A DNA stretch of 64,000 nt from Saccharomycodes ludwigii (Eukaryota; Ascomycota; Saccharomycetes; Saccharomycodales; Saccharomycodaceae), in contig NC_060203.1 of NCBI RefSeq assembly GCF_020623625.1, positions 186,001 through 250,000 on the forward strand, given 5' to 3'. Below, piece by piece: positions 41,284-50,669 of the stretch; the first letter of the stretch is position 1, and each line of letters opens with the position of its first letter. The translations under genes and the position numbers were made by a program. The notes beneath the pieces are model-generated. The model did not search any database. It was not told the origin of the DNA and saw nothing but the letters and a program-made list of their open reading frames with translations.

Positions 41284-42335
41284 CCATCGAAAATATTTTA
41301 ATATTGATTCATCCAGGTGTGTCAAACCAGCCCGAATTACTAACAAACTATTTAGAAACAAAAGTCAAAAATAACAGTGATTGTCGTGGTATAAACAAAG
41401 ACCAATATTTAATCAATTTGATAAATGATGGAACTGTTGTATTAAATGATGATTATTATAAGGAAATCCATTATATTACTATGGAGACCGAAGAAGATAT
41501 GCTTTTTCCATGCGAAAAATTAATCCCAGTATTATATAATAGTCTAACTAGTAAAGATGATGGCAAACTATATGGTTTACCTGATAAGTTTAAATTATAT
41601 GCTTTAATTAATGACTTTGAAATTATCGATGACATTCCTAACGGAAAATATTATTGGCTAAAAAGATCAAAAAAAAATAACAATAATACCAGAGTCTTAA
41701 GCCTTAAATCTGGTACAGTTTTGTTAAACAAACATAAGAAGGGGAATAGTAGTAATAGTGCTACCACCTTGCCTGTTTTTAAAAGAAAAAACGATGCTAA
41801 AATTGTTCCTAATGTATATTCAGAGAATTCGAGCGATGAAAGCGAGAGTGAGAGCGAAGCTCTAAGCGAAGATAAATTAAAATACTTCGACCAAGGAATT
41901 AGTAATGAGGAAAGAAGCAATGATAGTAGCAGCAATGACACAAGTATTATCGATGAAGACGAATTAATTGATGAAGATGATGAGTCAAATATAACTACAG
42001 TTACTTGCAAGAAAACTTCGCAAAGAAGACGTAAGGCATGTAAGGATTGTACCTGTGGGTTAAAGGAAGCGGAAGATGAGGAAATAAAAGGAATAGAATT
42101 GAAAAGGAATGAGGTAATTAAGAGTCCTAGTATTAATAAGCCGGATACCGTTTTTAAACTAAATAATGATGAATTGACTGAAATTGATTTCACTATAAAG
42201 GGCAAGAAGGTTGGAGGATGCGGTTCATGTGCCTTAGGTGATGCATTCAGGTGTTCTGGTTGCCCATATTTAGGTTTACCTGCTTTTAAGCCTGGTCAGC
42301 CAATAAATCTAGATAGTATATCAGATGATTTGTGA
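41244..42335 (+). CDS. DRE2: Cytosolic Fe-S assembly electron-transfer protein (anamorsin family)
   Basis: Takes electrons from Tah18 for cytosolic iron-sulfur protein biogenesis. The protein has 363 residues (S. cerevisiae 348). The methyltransferase-like N-terminal domain is divergent and preceded by a run of ten Asn at residues 4-13. The C-terminal CIAPIN1 domain has both cluster sites: the [2Fe-2S] motif [19 protein letters not shown] near 253-271, and the twin CX2C [4Fe-4S] motif [19 protein letters not shown] near 327-345, followed by PAFKPGQP. The linker is strongly acidic with Ser-Glu repeats. Homologue YKR071C. Confidence 0.96.
41250..41281. repeat. (AAT)n microsatellite in the DRE2 N-terminus
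   Basis: About ten AAT triplets in frame, beginning three codons after the ATG, encode a poly-Asn run. It is likely to vary in length between strains. Confidence 0.9.
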
Positions 42336-42785
42336 ACATATAGATATAAAGTCCAATTATAGTTATATATGGAATGGGTTACAACATATTGGAGATGTTT
42401 TCTTGGTTATTTTTTTTTTTCAAGATATGTGTATAATTGAACAGTATATAACTTAAAAAATGAGTAATAATTGATAGTTTTTAGCATCAAGATTTTATTT
42501 ATAGCGGGGGGGAGGGGGGAAAGAGAGGGTGGCGAAAGCAAGGCGGGATATTCAAGTGGCAAAAAAAAGTATTAAAAAAGTATTAAAAAAGTATTAAAAA
42601 AAAAGGAGGCGAGGAAATGAAAATTTCTGGTAAAAAAGCAAAAGATAAGACTAAAAAATTATAGTAATTATCGTTCTTATATAAAAAGATAACAAATTAT
42701 AATCTTTTCCTTTTCTTTTCTATTCTTTTTCTTTCTTTTCCTTTCTTTAATTTCCAATTCATAACACTTTCTTATTTTACTTCAA

Positions 42786-42819
<34 letters not shown>

Positions 42820-43006
42820 TCCCCAACGAATAGAAAAGAAAAGAAACTCTCTTTTTCACTCTACTATATATATCTGCATATATATATAAACTCAACTAAA
42901 TATTTTAGCAACAAAAGAAAATATATATATATATATACATACGTATAAATAAACAACTAAACTAACATCTTCCCCCCCATCCATTTCTATAAAAATTTTA
43001 AAAACT
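42336..43006. other. Intergenic region DRE2 / TMC1
   Basis: Contains a G-rich block (42505-42530) running into a PACE-like element, triple AAAAAAGTATT repeats (42562-42600), a C/T-rich stretch, an A tract (42787-42816) and (AT)n blocks. No gene seen. Confidence 0.75.
42528..42536 (+). promoter_or_regulatory. Putative Rpn4 (PACE) element for TMC1
   Basis: GGTGGCGAA differs by one base from the canonical proteasome-associated control element GGTGGCAAA and is a known functional variant class. It lies about 470 bases upstream of TMC1, whose S. cerevisiae homologue is reported as an Rpn4 target linked to the proteasome. A chance match is less likely in such AT-rich surroundings. Confidence 0.5.
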
Positions 43007-43543
43007 ATGAGCGACATTCAAAATATTAGAACTAATGCCAACGAAGGTAACAACAAAAACAGTAAAGACAACACAGACACTGCTACCACTACCACCGAAG
43101 GCATTTTGGCTGAGCAACAAGAATTACAAGAAGAACAAGATGATGAGGCTTCATCCAACTTTAAGCCCACCAAATTAAATAAAGTTGCTAAAAAAACTAA
43201 AGTGAAGCCAACGTCAGCTAACGCTTCAAACAATATACCCTCAAACCCTGCTGATAATAGTGGTGATGATATTTCTGGTACAAATACAAGCACCTATTCA
43301 AAGGGTAAAAAAATCAAGAAGAAGACAAATAAGAAACAGCGCTGTAATTTATCTGGCTGCAATTCTCCAGTGGTTAAGATTGTTGGTGACTGCCAGTTTT
43401 GTGATGGCCATTTCTGTTCCTCCCATAGACTATTAGAAAAACATAATTGCAAAGGCTTGAGCACTTGTAAGCAGGAAATGCATAAGAAAAACGCTGATAG
43501 GTTGGCTAAGGAACAAACGATAGTGGATAAGATACAATTTTGA
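43007..43543 (+). CDS. TMC1: AN1-type zinc-finger protein, proteasome-associated stress factor
   Basis: A 178-residue protein (S. cerevisiae Tmc1, 150, YOR052C). Residues 1-105 are Asn/Thr/Glu-rich and then strongly basic (SKGKKIKKKTNKKQR). The AN1 zinc finger follows at about 107-150: CNLSGCNSP...CQFCDGHFCSSHRL...HNC, with the expected Cys/His spacing for two zinc ions. The C-terminal helix CKQEMHKKNADRLAKEQ matches the family. Related proteins act with Cdc48 and the proteasome under metal or proteotoxic stress. An Rpn4-like element upstream agrees with that role. It is convergent with the YKR070W-like gene, 229 bases away. Confidence 0.88.
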   Translation: MSDIQNIRTNANEGNNKNSKDNTDTATTTTEGILAEQQELQEEQDDEASSNFKPTKLNKVAKKTKVKPTSANASNNIPSNPADNSGDDISGTNTSTYSKGKKIKKKTNKKQRCNLSGCNSPVVKIVGDCQFCDGHFCSSHRLLEKHNCKGLSTCKQEMHKKNADRLAKEQTIVDKIQF

Positions 43544-43772
43544 TATCCGGAAATGAAAATATCCGTCTTTTCTCATCTTTTTTCTGCTTATGTATATATA
43601 TATGTATGTATGTATGTATTTCAGTATAGTAGGTTATTATAAACTTTTTATTAATATCTTTTTTTTTTTTATTAGTGTAGTAATTTCATAGTATCATTTC
43701 TGCACAATCTTTTTTTAAGAAAGGAAGGAAAAAGTGAGCTCAAAGTTTTTCAGATCAATATCATCTCTACAC

Positions 43773-44942
43773 TTATTTCCCCTCCTTTCTTAGAGCCTGT
43801 TGAACAGCTTGCCAAACATCATCTACAATCATTGTAGGTTGACAAGGTAACGGATCGCCATCTTTATAAACACCTGTTCTAACTAAACAGCTGGACCATC
43901 CGTAATTATAAGCACCGATAATATCACTTGCAGGATTGTCCCCCACCATATATACCTTTGAAAAAACATTATTTTTTGCCATAGTATTATTTGATACGGT
44001 TTGTGGGTTAATTTCAAAATTGTCACAGTCTTCTGGATGGGATTTTCCATTATGCTTCACTCGATGTAACCTATTTAACACATGCATTGCGTATTCGTAA
44101 CTAATTGAAGTGGGTTTCCCCATAACAGTGTCTTTTAAAACTGCATTATTATTCATTAATGTATAAAGTCTATGAATAATTTCCCTATAGGCACCCAAAC
44201 CAAATCTGTTTAAAGTATAATTATTGGCCCATAAAAAATCTTTTTGAGAAAAAAAAATTGGTATTGATGGTTTGTCACTTTTATAGTTTCTTTTAGTGTT
44301 TAATATCCCTTTCTCGCTGTTTAACAAATCCAATACAATCTGTACATCTGCACCCCAATCTCTTGGATCGGAAAAAACAAATATACCGTCAAACGGTTTA
44401 GTTGTTAAGTCTAGCAAAGTATCGGCATTATTATCTGTATAATATCTCTTTAGTGTTGGATTGAAAACCTTGTTACTCAATGCAGAAAAAGGGGCAATGT
44501 TACGATTATATTCAACAATGTCGCCAACTTCATAAACTTCTTTAAACCCGTATTCACGAGCAACTTGTTTAGTAGATACTGGTGGTCCAACCGCCAAAAT
44601 TTTTTCATAATCGGACGATATACTCTTGAATGGAGTATGGCTTAAAACTATCTGATTGGGATGTAACTTGGTATTTAAAATAGAATTAATCTGTTCTACC
44701 CTTTGCGTTTCTGTATATCCACCACCGTTGGTTAACAATATAAACGGAACATTCTCTTTTGTCAAATAATTTAAAGTTTTCGAAGCATTGGGAATTGGAT
44801 TGCGACTACGCACCAATACACCATCAATATCAAATGCAAATGCAATTGGTGAAGAAGAGGTATGAATATTACGGTATGATAACCGTTTTACTTTGATGGT
44901 AATTGTACTAATATAATTGAATGTAGATCTTAATCTCAGCAT
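43773..44942 (-). CDS. Mitochondrial HAD-superfamily phosphatase (YKR070W-like)
   Basis: Homologue of S. cerevisiae YKR070W, a mitochondrial protein of the CECR5-type HAD family with unknown substrate. Starting at the ATG 44940-44942 gives 389 residues with a basic, Ser/Thr-rich, acid-free presequence of about 30 residues. HAD motif I follows immediately (FDIDGVL, D38 and D40). Motif II is FILLTNGGG, and motifs III/IV are MGKPTSISYEYA and VYMVGDNPASDIIGA. The yeast protein has 352 residues and starts just ahead of the same motif. An upstream in-frame ATG at 45078-45080 would add 46 Phe/Tyr-rich residues partly encoded by an A/T run, and I consider it less likely. Confidence 0.9.
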   Translation of the reverse strand: MLRLRSTFNYISTITIKVKRLSYRNIHTSSSPIAFAFDIDGVLVRSRNPIPNASKTLNYLTKENVPFILLTNGGGYTETQRVEQINSILNTKLHPNQIVLSHTPFKSISSDYEKILAVGPPVSTKQVAREYGFKEVYEVGDIVEYNRNIAPFSALSNKVFNPTLKRYYTDNNADTLLDLTTKPFDGIFVFSDPRDWGADVQIVLDLLNSEKGILNTKRNYKSDKPSIPIFFSQKDFLWANNYTLNRFGLGAYREIIHRLYTLMNNNAVLKDTVMGKPTSISYEYAMHVLNRLHRVKHNGKSHPEDCDNFEINPQTVSNNTMAKNNVFSKVYMVGDNPASDIIGAYNYGWSSCLVRTGVYKDGDPLPCQPTMIVDDVWQAVQQALRKEGK

Positions 44943-45154
44943 AAGTCGTGGTGTATGGTATTTATCTTTTTTATTTTGTTCATATGAAGTAGCACGTAAG
45001 TGATAAAAGTAAAAAAAAATTTTTTTACAAGATAAAAGGCCGAAGGAGGGTGAAAAAAAAAAATATATATATATATACATATATATTAATTAATTAATGT
45101 AACAAGTTGAATATTATGTATATTTCAAAATATTTAAAGTGACAACAGATCCAA

Positions 45155-46969
45155 TTACAAGGATAGTTTAGCTATTATTGTATCTAAGGCAGGATACAAT
45201 TCGTTATATCCTTCATTGATAGTATACAACTGATCTTCATTCACTTTTTCTCTCCCTTCCAAGTTATCATTATTGTTGATTAAGGCGTTTACGGAATCAC
45301 CTATAACAATCAACCCGGGTGGTCTAGAGCCTATTTCCTTAACTACATCTGCCAAATCACCTAGTTTAGTCCTTGTAACACGTTGATCAGGACAAGATGC
45401 TCTTTCTATTATAGCGGTTGGCGCATTAAAGTCCCAATTTCGTTTATTAACCAATTCATCAACTAAGAGTTCCGCCCTATGCAATGCCATTAAAAATATG
45501 GTAGTCCTTGTTGGTAAATATTCTGGAAAGTTTTCAGGTAACGACCCTCTCCTACCAGTACCGGTACAAATTAACACTTGGTCTGCAATATCTCTCTGAG
45601 TTGCAGGTATACCAGCAACAACAGTACTACTTAGGGCGGAACTTATACCGGGCAAAACAAGAGGATTGTAACCCTTTGCTTGAAAGTATAAATATTCTTC
45701 GCCACCACGTCCAAAAATATAAGGATCACCTTGTTTTAATCTGACAACTTTCAAATTTTTCTTTAATCCATCAATGGCTAATTCCAATAATTCTTGCTGT
45801 GCCCTTTCCGCATTCCCTGGGAACTTTCTGGCAATGAATAATTGTGTTTTTTCAGGAATTAATTTTAACACCTGTTCTGGTACTAACTTATCAGCCAAGA
45901 CTAGATCAGCAGTTTTAATTTCATGTAAGGCTCCTAAAGTTAACATAGATATTGATCCGGGTCCACTACCAACTAAGGAAATAGAACCCCTTCCAGTTTT
46001 CTGTTTGGTTGCATTGCTTAAGTTGGAAAGATCTAATATCTTTGAAAGTTGTTGATTAGAGTCATCCTTGGTGCTCTTATTTTTAGTAGTATCAGTGGTA
46101 TTAAGTTCCGTATTGTTCTTTTCCGTTCCAAAATTTGCACTTAGTTGATCCAAAGTTATATCTGCCAAAGCCTCCAATGGGTAATAGGCTAAAACTTGTG
46201 ATAGCCACCTACTTCTTTGTAATTTTAAAAACTTTTCGTCCTTATTAAATTCAGAAACAAAATCGTTCAATTTGTGACTATCCCACGAATCCTCATCAAT
46301 GCCAAACCCTAAACTATTGATATAATTTGTTTCACTCAATTTGTTCAAGTCTTTTATCAGTAATTGCGATCTAATATTCCCCATATTACTAACAACTTCA
46401 GAAATTCTGTAAGGTTTCAAAAATTTTAGCTCAAGTTCTCGTTTTAATCTATTGCTTAACAAGCACCCATTTCTATTGGTAGTTATTGCAATTTGCAATC
46501 CGCTTTTGTCATCATGATAGGTTGACACTAGATTAAAAGTTGAAAAATCCGGTTGTTGATAAGTATTCAATGGAATACGTAATTTAACACATTGTTTGAA
46601 AATTTCCTTTTGTACCAAGGCATCGCAACTTTCTAAATTAACAAAGACTCTATCAACAACAAAACTGGTCATGCTTCTTCCTAAAGTAGTTAAATCACTT
46701 AATTTGAAGTCTCTAATAAATATTTGTATTGAATTGTTGGCAATATTTTCCGAAAAAATATCGTGTATTCTTTTAATTTGATTGTTGTTGTTGAGAAAGG
46801 TGGTATTATTAGTAAAAATTGGGGGAATGATAATCTTAACTTTTGCCCCACTTTTTAGACAAGCATCGATTCTAGAAAGAGCTGTCTTGATTGAAGAAAC
46901 ACCGACTAAAAGATGCACTTCATCTACAGTATTTAGTGAGGTAATAAGCGGTATAGGATCATGAATCAT
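45155..46969 (-). CDS. MET1: Uroporphyrinogen III methyltransferase (siroheme synthesis)
   Basis: Methylates uroporphyrinogen III twice to precorrin-2, the first step to the siroheme of sulfite reductase. The protein has 604 residues (S. cerevisiae 593). The N-terminal ~310 residues are the fungal-specific part. The C-terminal half is a classical SUMT domain: SLVGSGPGSISMLTLGAL, DLVLADKLVPEQVL, the signature VRLKQGDPYIFGRGGEE, then VLPGISSALSSTVVAGIPAT and TIFLMALHRAELL. Two CACGTGAC elements in the upstream region suit control by Cbf1/Met4, which regulates sulfur assimilation in yeast. Homologue YKR069W. The ATG is at 46967-46969. Confidence 0.96.
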   Translation of the reverse strand: MIHDPIPLITSLNTVDEVHLLVGVSSIKTALSRIDACLKSGAKVKIIIPPIFTNNTTFLNNNNQIKRIHDIFSENIANNSIQIFIRDFKLSDLTTLGRSMTSFVVDRVFVNLESCDALVQKEIFKQCVKLRIPLNTYQQPDFSTFNLVSTYHDDKSGLQIAITTNRNGCLLSNRLKRELELKFLKPYRISEVVSNMGNIRSQLLIKDLNKLSETNYINSLGFGIDEDSWDSHKLNDFVSEFNKDEKFLKLQRSRWLSQVLAYYPLEALADITLDQLSANFGTEKNNTELNTTDTTKNKSTKDDSNQQLSKILDLSNLSNATKQKTGRGSISLVGSGPGSISMLTLGALHEIKTADLVLADKLVPEQVLKLIPEKTQLFIARKFPGNAERAQQELLELAIDGLKKNLKVVRLKQGDPYIFGRGGEEYLYFQAKGYNPLVLPGISSALSSTVVAGIPATQRDIADQVLICTGTGRRGSLPENFPEYLPTRTTIFLMALHRAELLVDELVNKRNWDFNAPTAIIERASCPDQRVTRTKLGDLADVVKEIGSRPPGLIVIGDSVNALINNNDNLEGREKVNEDQLYTINEGYNELYPALDTIIAKLSL

Positions 46970-47394
46970 TTCTCTGGTTAATTATTTTTATCTTGATTTT
47001 TCTCAGTCGTCAAGCTTTTGTGTTCTGAGAAGAAGGTAGATATAAAATTTACAAAATTATTAGCTGTATCACTTTGTATGTATATATATATATATATATA
47101 TATGTACATGGAAAATTGTAATTGCTGTTCTCAAGAGATGGAAACACAGTTTATTATTATTGTCATTAATGATTGGAAAAGGATTGGTTAAATGAATGAA
47201 TAAAATGAGAATTTTTTTTTCTCTTCACATAGTAAAACATAGTAAAAAGAAAAGGGAAAAAGAAAAACTGTGGTGGGTGTGTCTTATCGGATTTCGGTGT
47301 GTGTGTGTGTGTGGTGTGTGGGTTTTTTGAGAACAAGTTTTCCAGGTAAATAAAATAAATAAAATAAAATAAAAAAATAAAAAATCATTAATAG

Positions 47395-47402
47395 CACGTG
47401 AC
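47395..47402. promoter_or_regulatory. Putative Cbf1/Met4 site 1 of MET1
   Basis: CACGTGAC, the sulfur-regulon E-box, about 430 bases upstream of MET1. Paired with a second identical element 111 bases away. Confidence 0.55.
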
Positions 47403-47505
47403 ATAAGACGGAATAATAAATAATTTGTGGATAATTTCACTTTTATTTTTTATTTGGAATTACCATACAATCAAACCTGTTACAACCCGGACTAAGAAGG
47501 ATTGG

Positions 47506-47513
47506 CACGTGAC
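47506..47513. promoter_or_regulatory. Putative Cbf1/Met4 site 2 of MET1
   Basis: A second CACGTGAC, about 540 bases upstream of MET1 and 500 from ETT1. Two copies of this octamer in a MET promoter are more convincing than one. Confidence 0.5.
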
Positions 47514-48010
47514 AAGAAAGCTAACACTATGTTTTATCTTTCTGGTCTTTCTGAATCAAATTGATCAATGGGCAAATCGACTCTCGGACAAATTAATAAA
47601 ATATTAACATGAAATAAGGAAAGAAAGCCCACGTTTTGTTTTACTCTCGTTTACTTTTTCTTTTTTTCTTGACAAATTCATAAACGAAGGATTGCTGTAT
47701 CATCAGATTTCCAAAAATAAATTGGTTATTATTTGCCATTGTTAAACGACAAATATTTCTTTCTTTTTATTCTTGTTTTACATTCCAAAAAAAAAAAAAA
47801 AAAAAAAGAAGAAGCTCAAATATATTTATATATATAACTTTTTTCCTTTTTTCTTTTTTTTTTTTTTTTTTTTTTTTTTCTACTCTAATTATCCATTTGC
47901 CTTTTTAAATAAGTATAACATACAGTTCTAAGATGTTTGTTGGAAATAGTTCGTTTTGACCATCAAAGAAAATAGGTCCAGAGACAAGTAAAAACAAATT
48001 ACAAGGCATT

Positions 48011-49309
48011 ATGGCTAAAAGACCATTGGGTTTAGGTAAATCAGCACAACAAAAAATAAAAAAACAAAAAGCGCAAGCTACCAATGACAATACTTCAACA
48101 GCAGATGAACCTACTCAGATTCAAATCCAATTAGATTCAAATGCAGATTTAGATGATGAATTAACACAACTAAATGGGTTGTGGAATTCTTATGTTGATT
48201 CCGAAAGAGACGACGAATTAATTTTAAATGGTATTATCCATGAATGTGATAGATTATTACGTTCTGAACAACAAAAGGAAAAAAAGAGCGATACTAAGCC
48301 TATAGTATTAACCGATATCTTTCATTCTATATACGCATTGGCCTTGAGTGAATTGACTATCTTCAAGTCCGAAGAAGACGACGAAAAGAAAAGATTCAAA
48401 TTAATTGCTGATTTCTTTGATTCAGCTCTAGAAAGAGTTCAATTAGGTTTAGAAAAATATCCCGATTCATCATTGTTGAGATTGACGGAAAGTAAAATTA
48501 TTTTCCAAAGAATACCATTAGAATACATTGCTCAGCTGAACACCGGTTCCAAAAATAAAAAAACTATTCCAGACATAAAAAAGCTTTTAAAACGTGGGGA
48601 ACAGGTATTCGATATTGATAATATTGAACCAAAATACTTTGATCTTGCCTTTCAAATCTTGCAAAGTTTTAATGATTGTTTGGACATTATTGAGAATTTC
48701 GGTCACGAATCTGAAATAGAGGAAGGTTTGGATAGTGATGTGGATGAAGATTTAGAAGAGATTGAATTGGATGAATCACATCCTTTGTATGAGGTTAAGA
48801 AACAACTGGATGAACACTATCAATGGTTGCGTGAAAAACTGGAACAATTATTTTTGAAAATAGAAAAAGAACTTGAAAAGGAAACAGAAGAAAAGGATGA
48901 TAGAGAAAAAATTACATCTTTATACGCCTCTGTTGCCAAGACCATCGGTGAATTATATTTGAAAGCTGCAGAAATTTACTCTCACATCTTTACTGCATTG
49001 GCATATGAAGATGATGCACCAAAGGATATTGATGGTTTTGACTTGAAAACTTCTCAAAAAAAGGCTTTGGAACTTACCAGTAAAGCAGTGAATTACTTTG
49101 AAAAGGCTGTTAAAAAGGATGATCCGCAAACTTGGGTTGATCACGCTGAAGCTATAATTGACTTGGGTAATTTATATGATTACAAATCTGAAGACCAAGA
49201 AAGTTCATACGCTAAGGCTGAAAGTTTGTTGGAAAAAGCTAACAAAGCTACGAACGGCAAATATAAAGACGTTTTAGATAAGTTGTTGAGTAACGATGAT
49301 GATGAGTGA
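48011..49309 (+). CDS. ETT1: Enhancer of translation termination
   Basis: Nuclear protein of the Tpa1-associated translation-termination pathway, related to animal NRO1/Ett1. The protein has 432 residues (S. cerevisiae 412). The N-terminal MAKRPLGLGKSAQQKIKKQK is a basic, nuclear-localisation-like opening characteristic of the family. The rest is helical with TPR-like stretches (LGLEKYPDSSLLRLTESKI, KTIGELYLKAAEIYSHIFTA, ALELTSKAVNYFEKAVKKDD). An acidic insert lies near residue 235-265, and the C-terminus ends in Asp/Glu. Homologue YOR051C. The start is unambiguous. Confidence 0.9.
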   Translation: MAKRPLGLGKSAQQKIKKQKAQATNDNTSTADEPTQIQIQLDSNADLDDELTQLNGLWNSYVDSERDDELILNGIIHECDRLLRSEQQKEKKSDTKPIVLTDIFHSIYALALSELTIFKSEEDDEKKRFKLIADFFDSALERVQLGLEKYPDSSLLRLTESKIIFQRIPLEYIAQLNTGSKNKKTIPDIKKLLKRGEQVFDIDNIEPKYFDLAFQILQSFNDCLDIIENFGHESEIEEGLDSDVDEDLEEIELDESHPLYEVKKQLDEHYQWLREKLEQLFLKIEKELEKETEEKDDREKITSLYASVAKTIGELYLKAAEIYSHIFTALAYEDDAPKDIDGFDLKTSQKKALELTSKAVNYFEKAVKKDDPQTWVDHAEAIIDLGNLYDYKSEDQESSYAKAESLLEKANKATNGKYKDVLDKLLSNDDDE

Positions 49310-49809
49310 ATAAGTGAGACATGGATATTTAGATTAATCATTATTTACGTAACTAATCATCAGTTTATACGTGTATGAATTTTTTTATTTATTTATTTTT
49401 TTATTTATTTTTTTTTTTTTTTTGTTTTTTTTTAGTTTAAACTTGGAATTGTAAATAAAATTCATACTTGATTTTAATCAAAGTCTTTCAATCTTTAAAG
49501 TCTATGAATTATATGTAATATTTTATCATATTGTTGGGGAAATAATTCCAAATAACACTTTGAATATAAAGAAAAAGTGCTAAGCTCAAAGGAAAATTAT
49601 ATATATATATTTTTTTTTTCAAACGTGCGCAATTTCTTTATAAAAACAAATTGAATTTTTTTTTTTTTTTTTTTTTTTTCTTTCTTCCCCTCCTTCTCAT
49701 AACAAGCATTTTAATCTTTTATTTAACAAGGAATGTAAAATGAAGAGCCATAAAAAAAGGCAAAGAAATTGACCAAATAGGTACTAATTAAAAAGGTATA
49801 ATTACAAAA
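49310..49809. other. Intergenic region ETT1 / BET3
   Basis: T-rich tracts (49380-49433 and 49658-49679) and a short (AT)n run near 49598. No gene or distinct motif seen. Confidence 0.8.
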
Positions 49810-50445
49810 ATGTCAAATCCAACAGCAGCGGCAGCAGTTTCTTCTGCATCAGCATCTTCCGCTTCTTTTAATATTCCACAAATTAATAAACCATTAAAAG
49901 CACTAGGTGATGACATATGGACTAATAAAACGGCAAAAATTAATGCAGAATTATTTACTTTAACTTATGGCTCAATTGTAGCACAATTATGTCATGATTA
50001 CAAACGTGATTTTAAAAGAGTAAATGAAAAATTATTTCAAATGGGATACAATATTGGGAACAGAATAATTGAAGATTTCTTGGCTAGAACTGCATTACCA
50101 AGGTGTTATACTTTAGAGACTATGGGTGAAGTTCTAAGTAAAGTGGCATTTAAAATTTTTTTAAACATTACACCCAAATATAAAATATCCAATAATAATA
50201 ATGACTTAATTCTAACATTGGGGGAAAATCCCTTAAGTGATTTTGTAGAATTACCTTCAGATGCAATGAAAGATTTATGGTATTCTAACATTTTATGTGG
50301 TGTTCTAAAAGGTGCTTTGGAAATGGTTCAGTTAGATTGTCAAGTTGAATTCCTAAGTGATATGCTGAGAGGAGATTCAAGCACAGAAATTAGAATATTT
50401 TCATTGAAATTGTTAAAGGATGAAATACCTGCTGGTGAAGATTAA
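49810..50445 (+). CDS. BET3: TRAPP complex core subunit
   Basis: Core subunit of the TRAPP complexes that activate Ypt1 for ER-to-Golgi traffic. The protein has 211 residues (S. cerevisiae 193), the extra length being an Ala/Ser-rich N-terminus. The core starts DDIWTNKTAKINAELFTLTY, as in all Bet3 proteins. LFQMGYNIGNRIIEDFLA and TALPRCYT follow; C99 is the likely counterpart of the buried acylated cysteine. The C-terminal GALEMVQLDCQVEFLSDML and LRGDSSTEIRI match. Homologue YKR068C. Together with GYP1 (Ypt1 GAP) this makes two Ypt1 regulators in the window, but they are not adjacent. Confidence 0.96.
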   Translation: MSNPTAAAAVSSASASSASFNIPQINKPLKALGDDIWTNKTAKINAELFTLTYGSIVAQLCHDYKRDFKRVNEKLFQMGYNIGNRIIEDFLARTALPRCYTLETMGEVLSKVAFKIFLNITPKYKISNNNNDLILTLGENPLSDFVELPSDAMKDLWYSNILCGVLKGALEMVQLDCQVEFLSDMLRGDSSTEIRIFSLKLLKDEIPAGED

Positions 50446-50669
50446 AAATTGTGAAGGATAAAAATAAGAATAAATAAAGATATTATATTATATAATGCAT
50501 GTTTTTTTTTTTTTTTTTGTACTTTAAAAAGAAAACGTGGAGGGAAGGGATACCTTTTAATTATTTACAGAATACATGACATGTTTTTATTTTTTATAAA
50601 AAATAAAAAAGAAAAAAAAAAAAAAAATTCTATTTAATAGACACAACAAATTAACGCAACCTTATATAT

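Larger units (their letters stand above)
46970..48010. other. Divergent promoter region MET1 / ETT1
   Basis: Contains an (AT)n run (47083-47103), a (TG)n stretch (47297-47320), two CACGTGAC boxes (47395, 47506), paired ATTGG boxes (about 47169-47187) and A and T tracts before ETT1 (47789-47806, 47849-47879). No gene seen. Confidence 0.75.
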
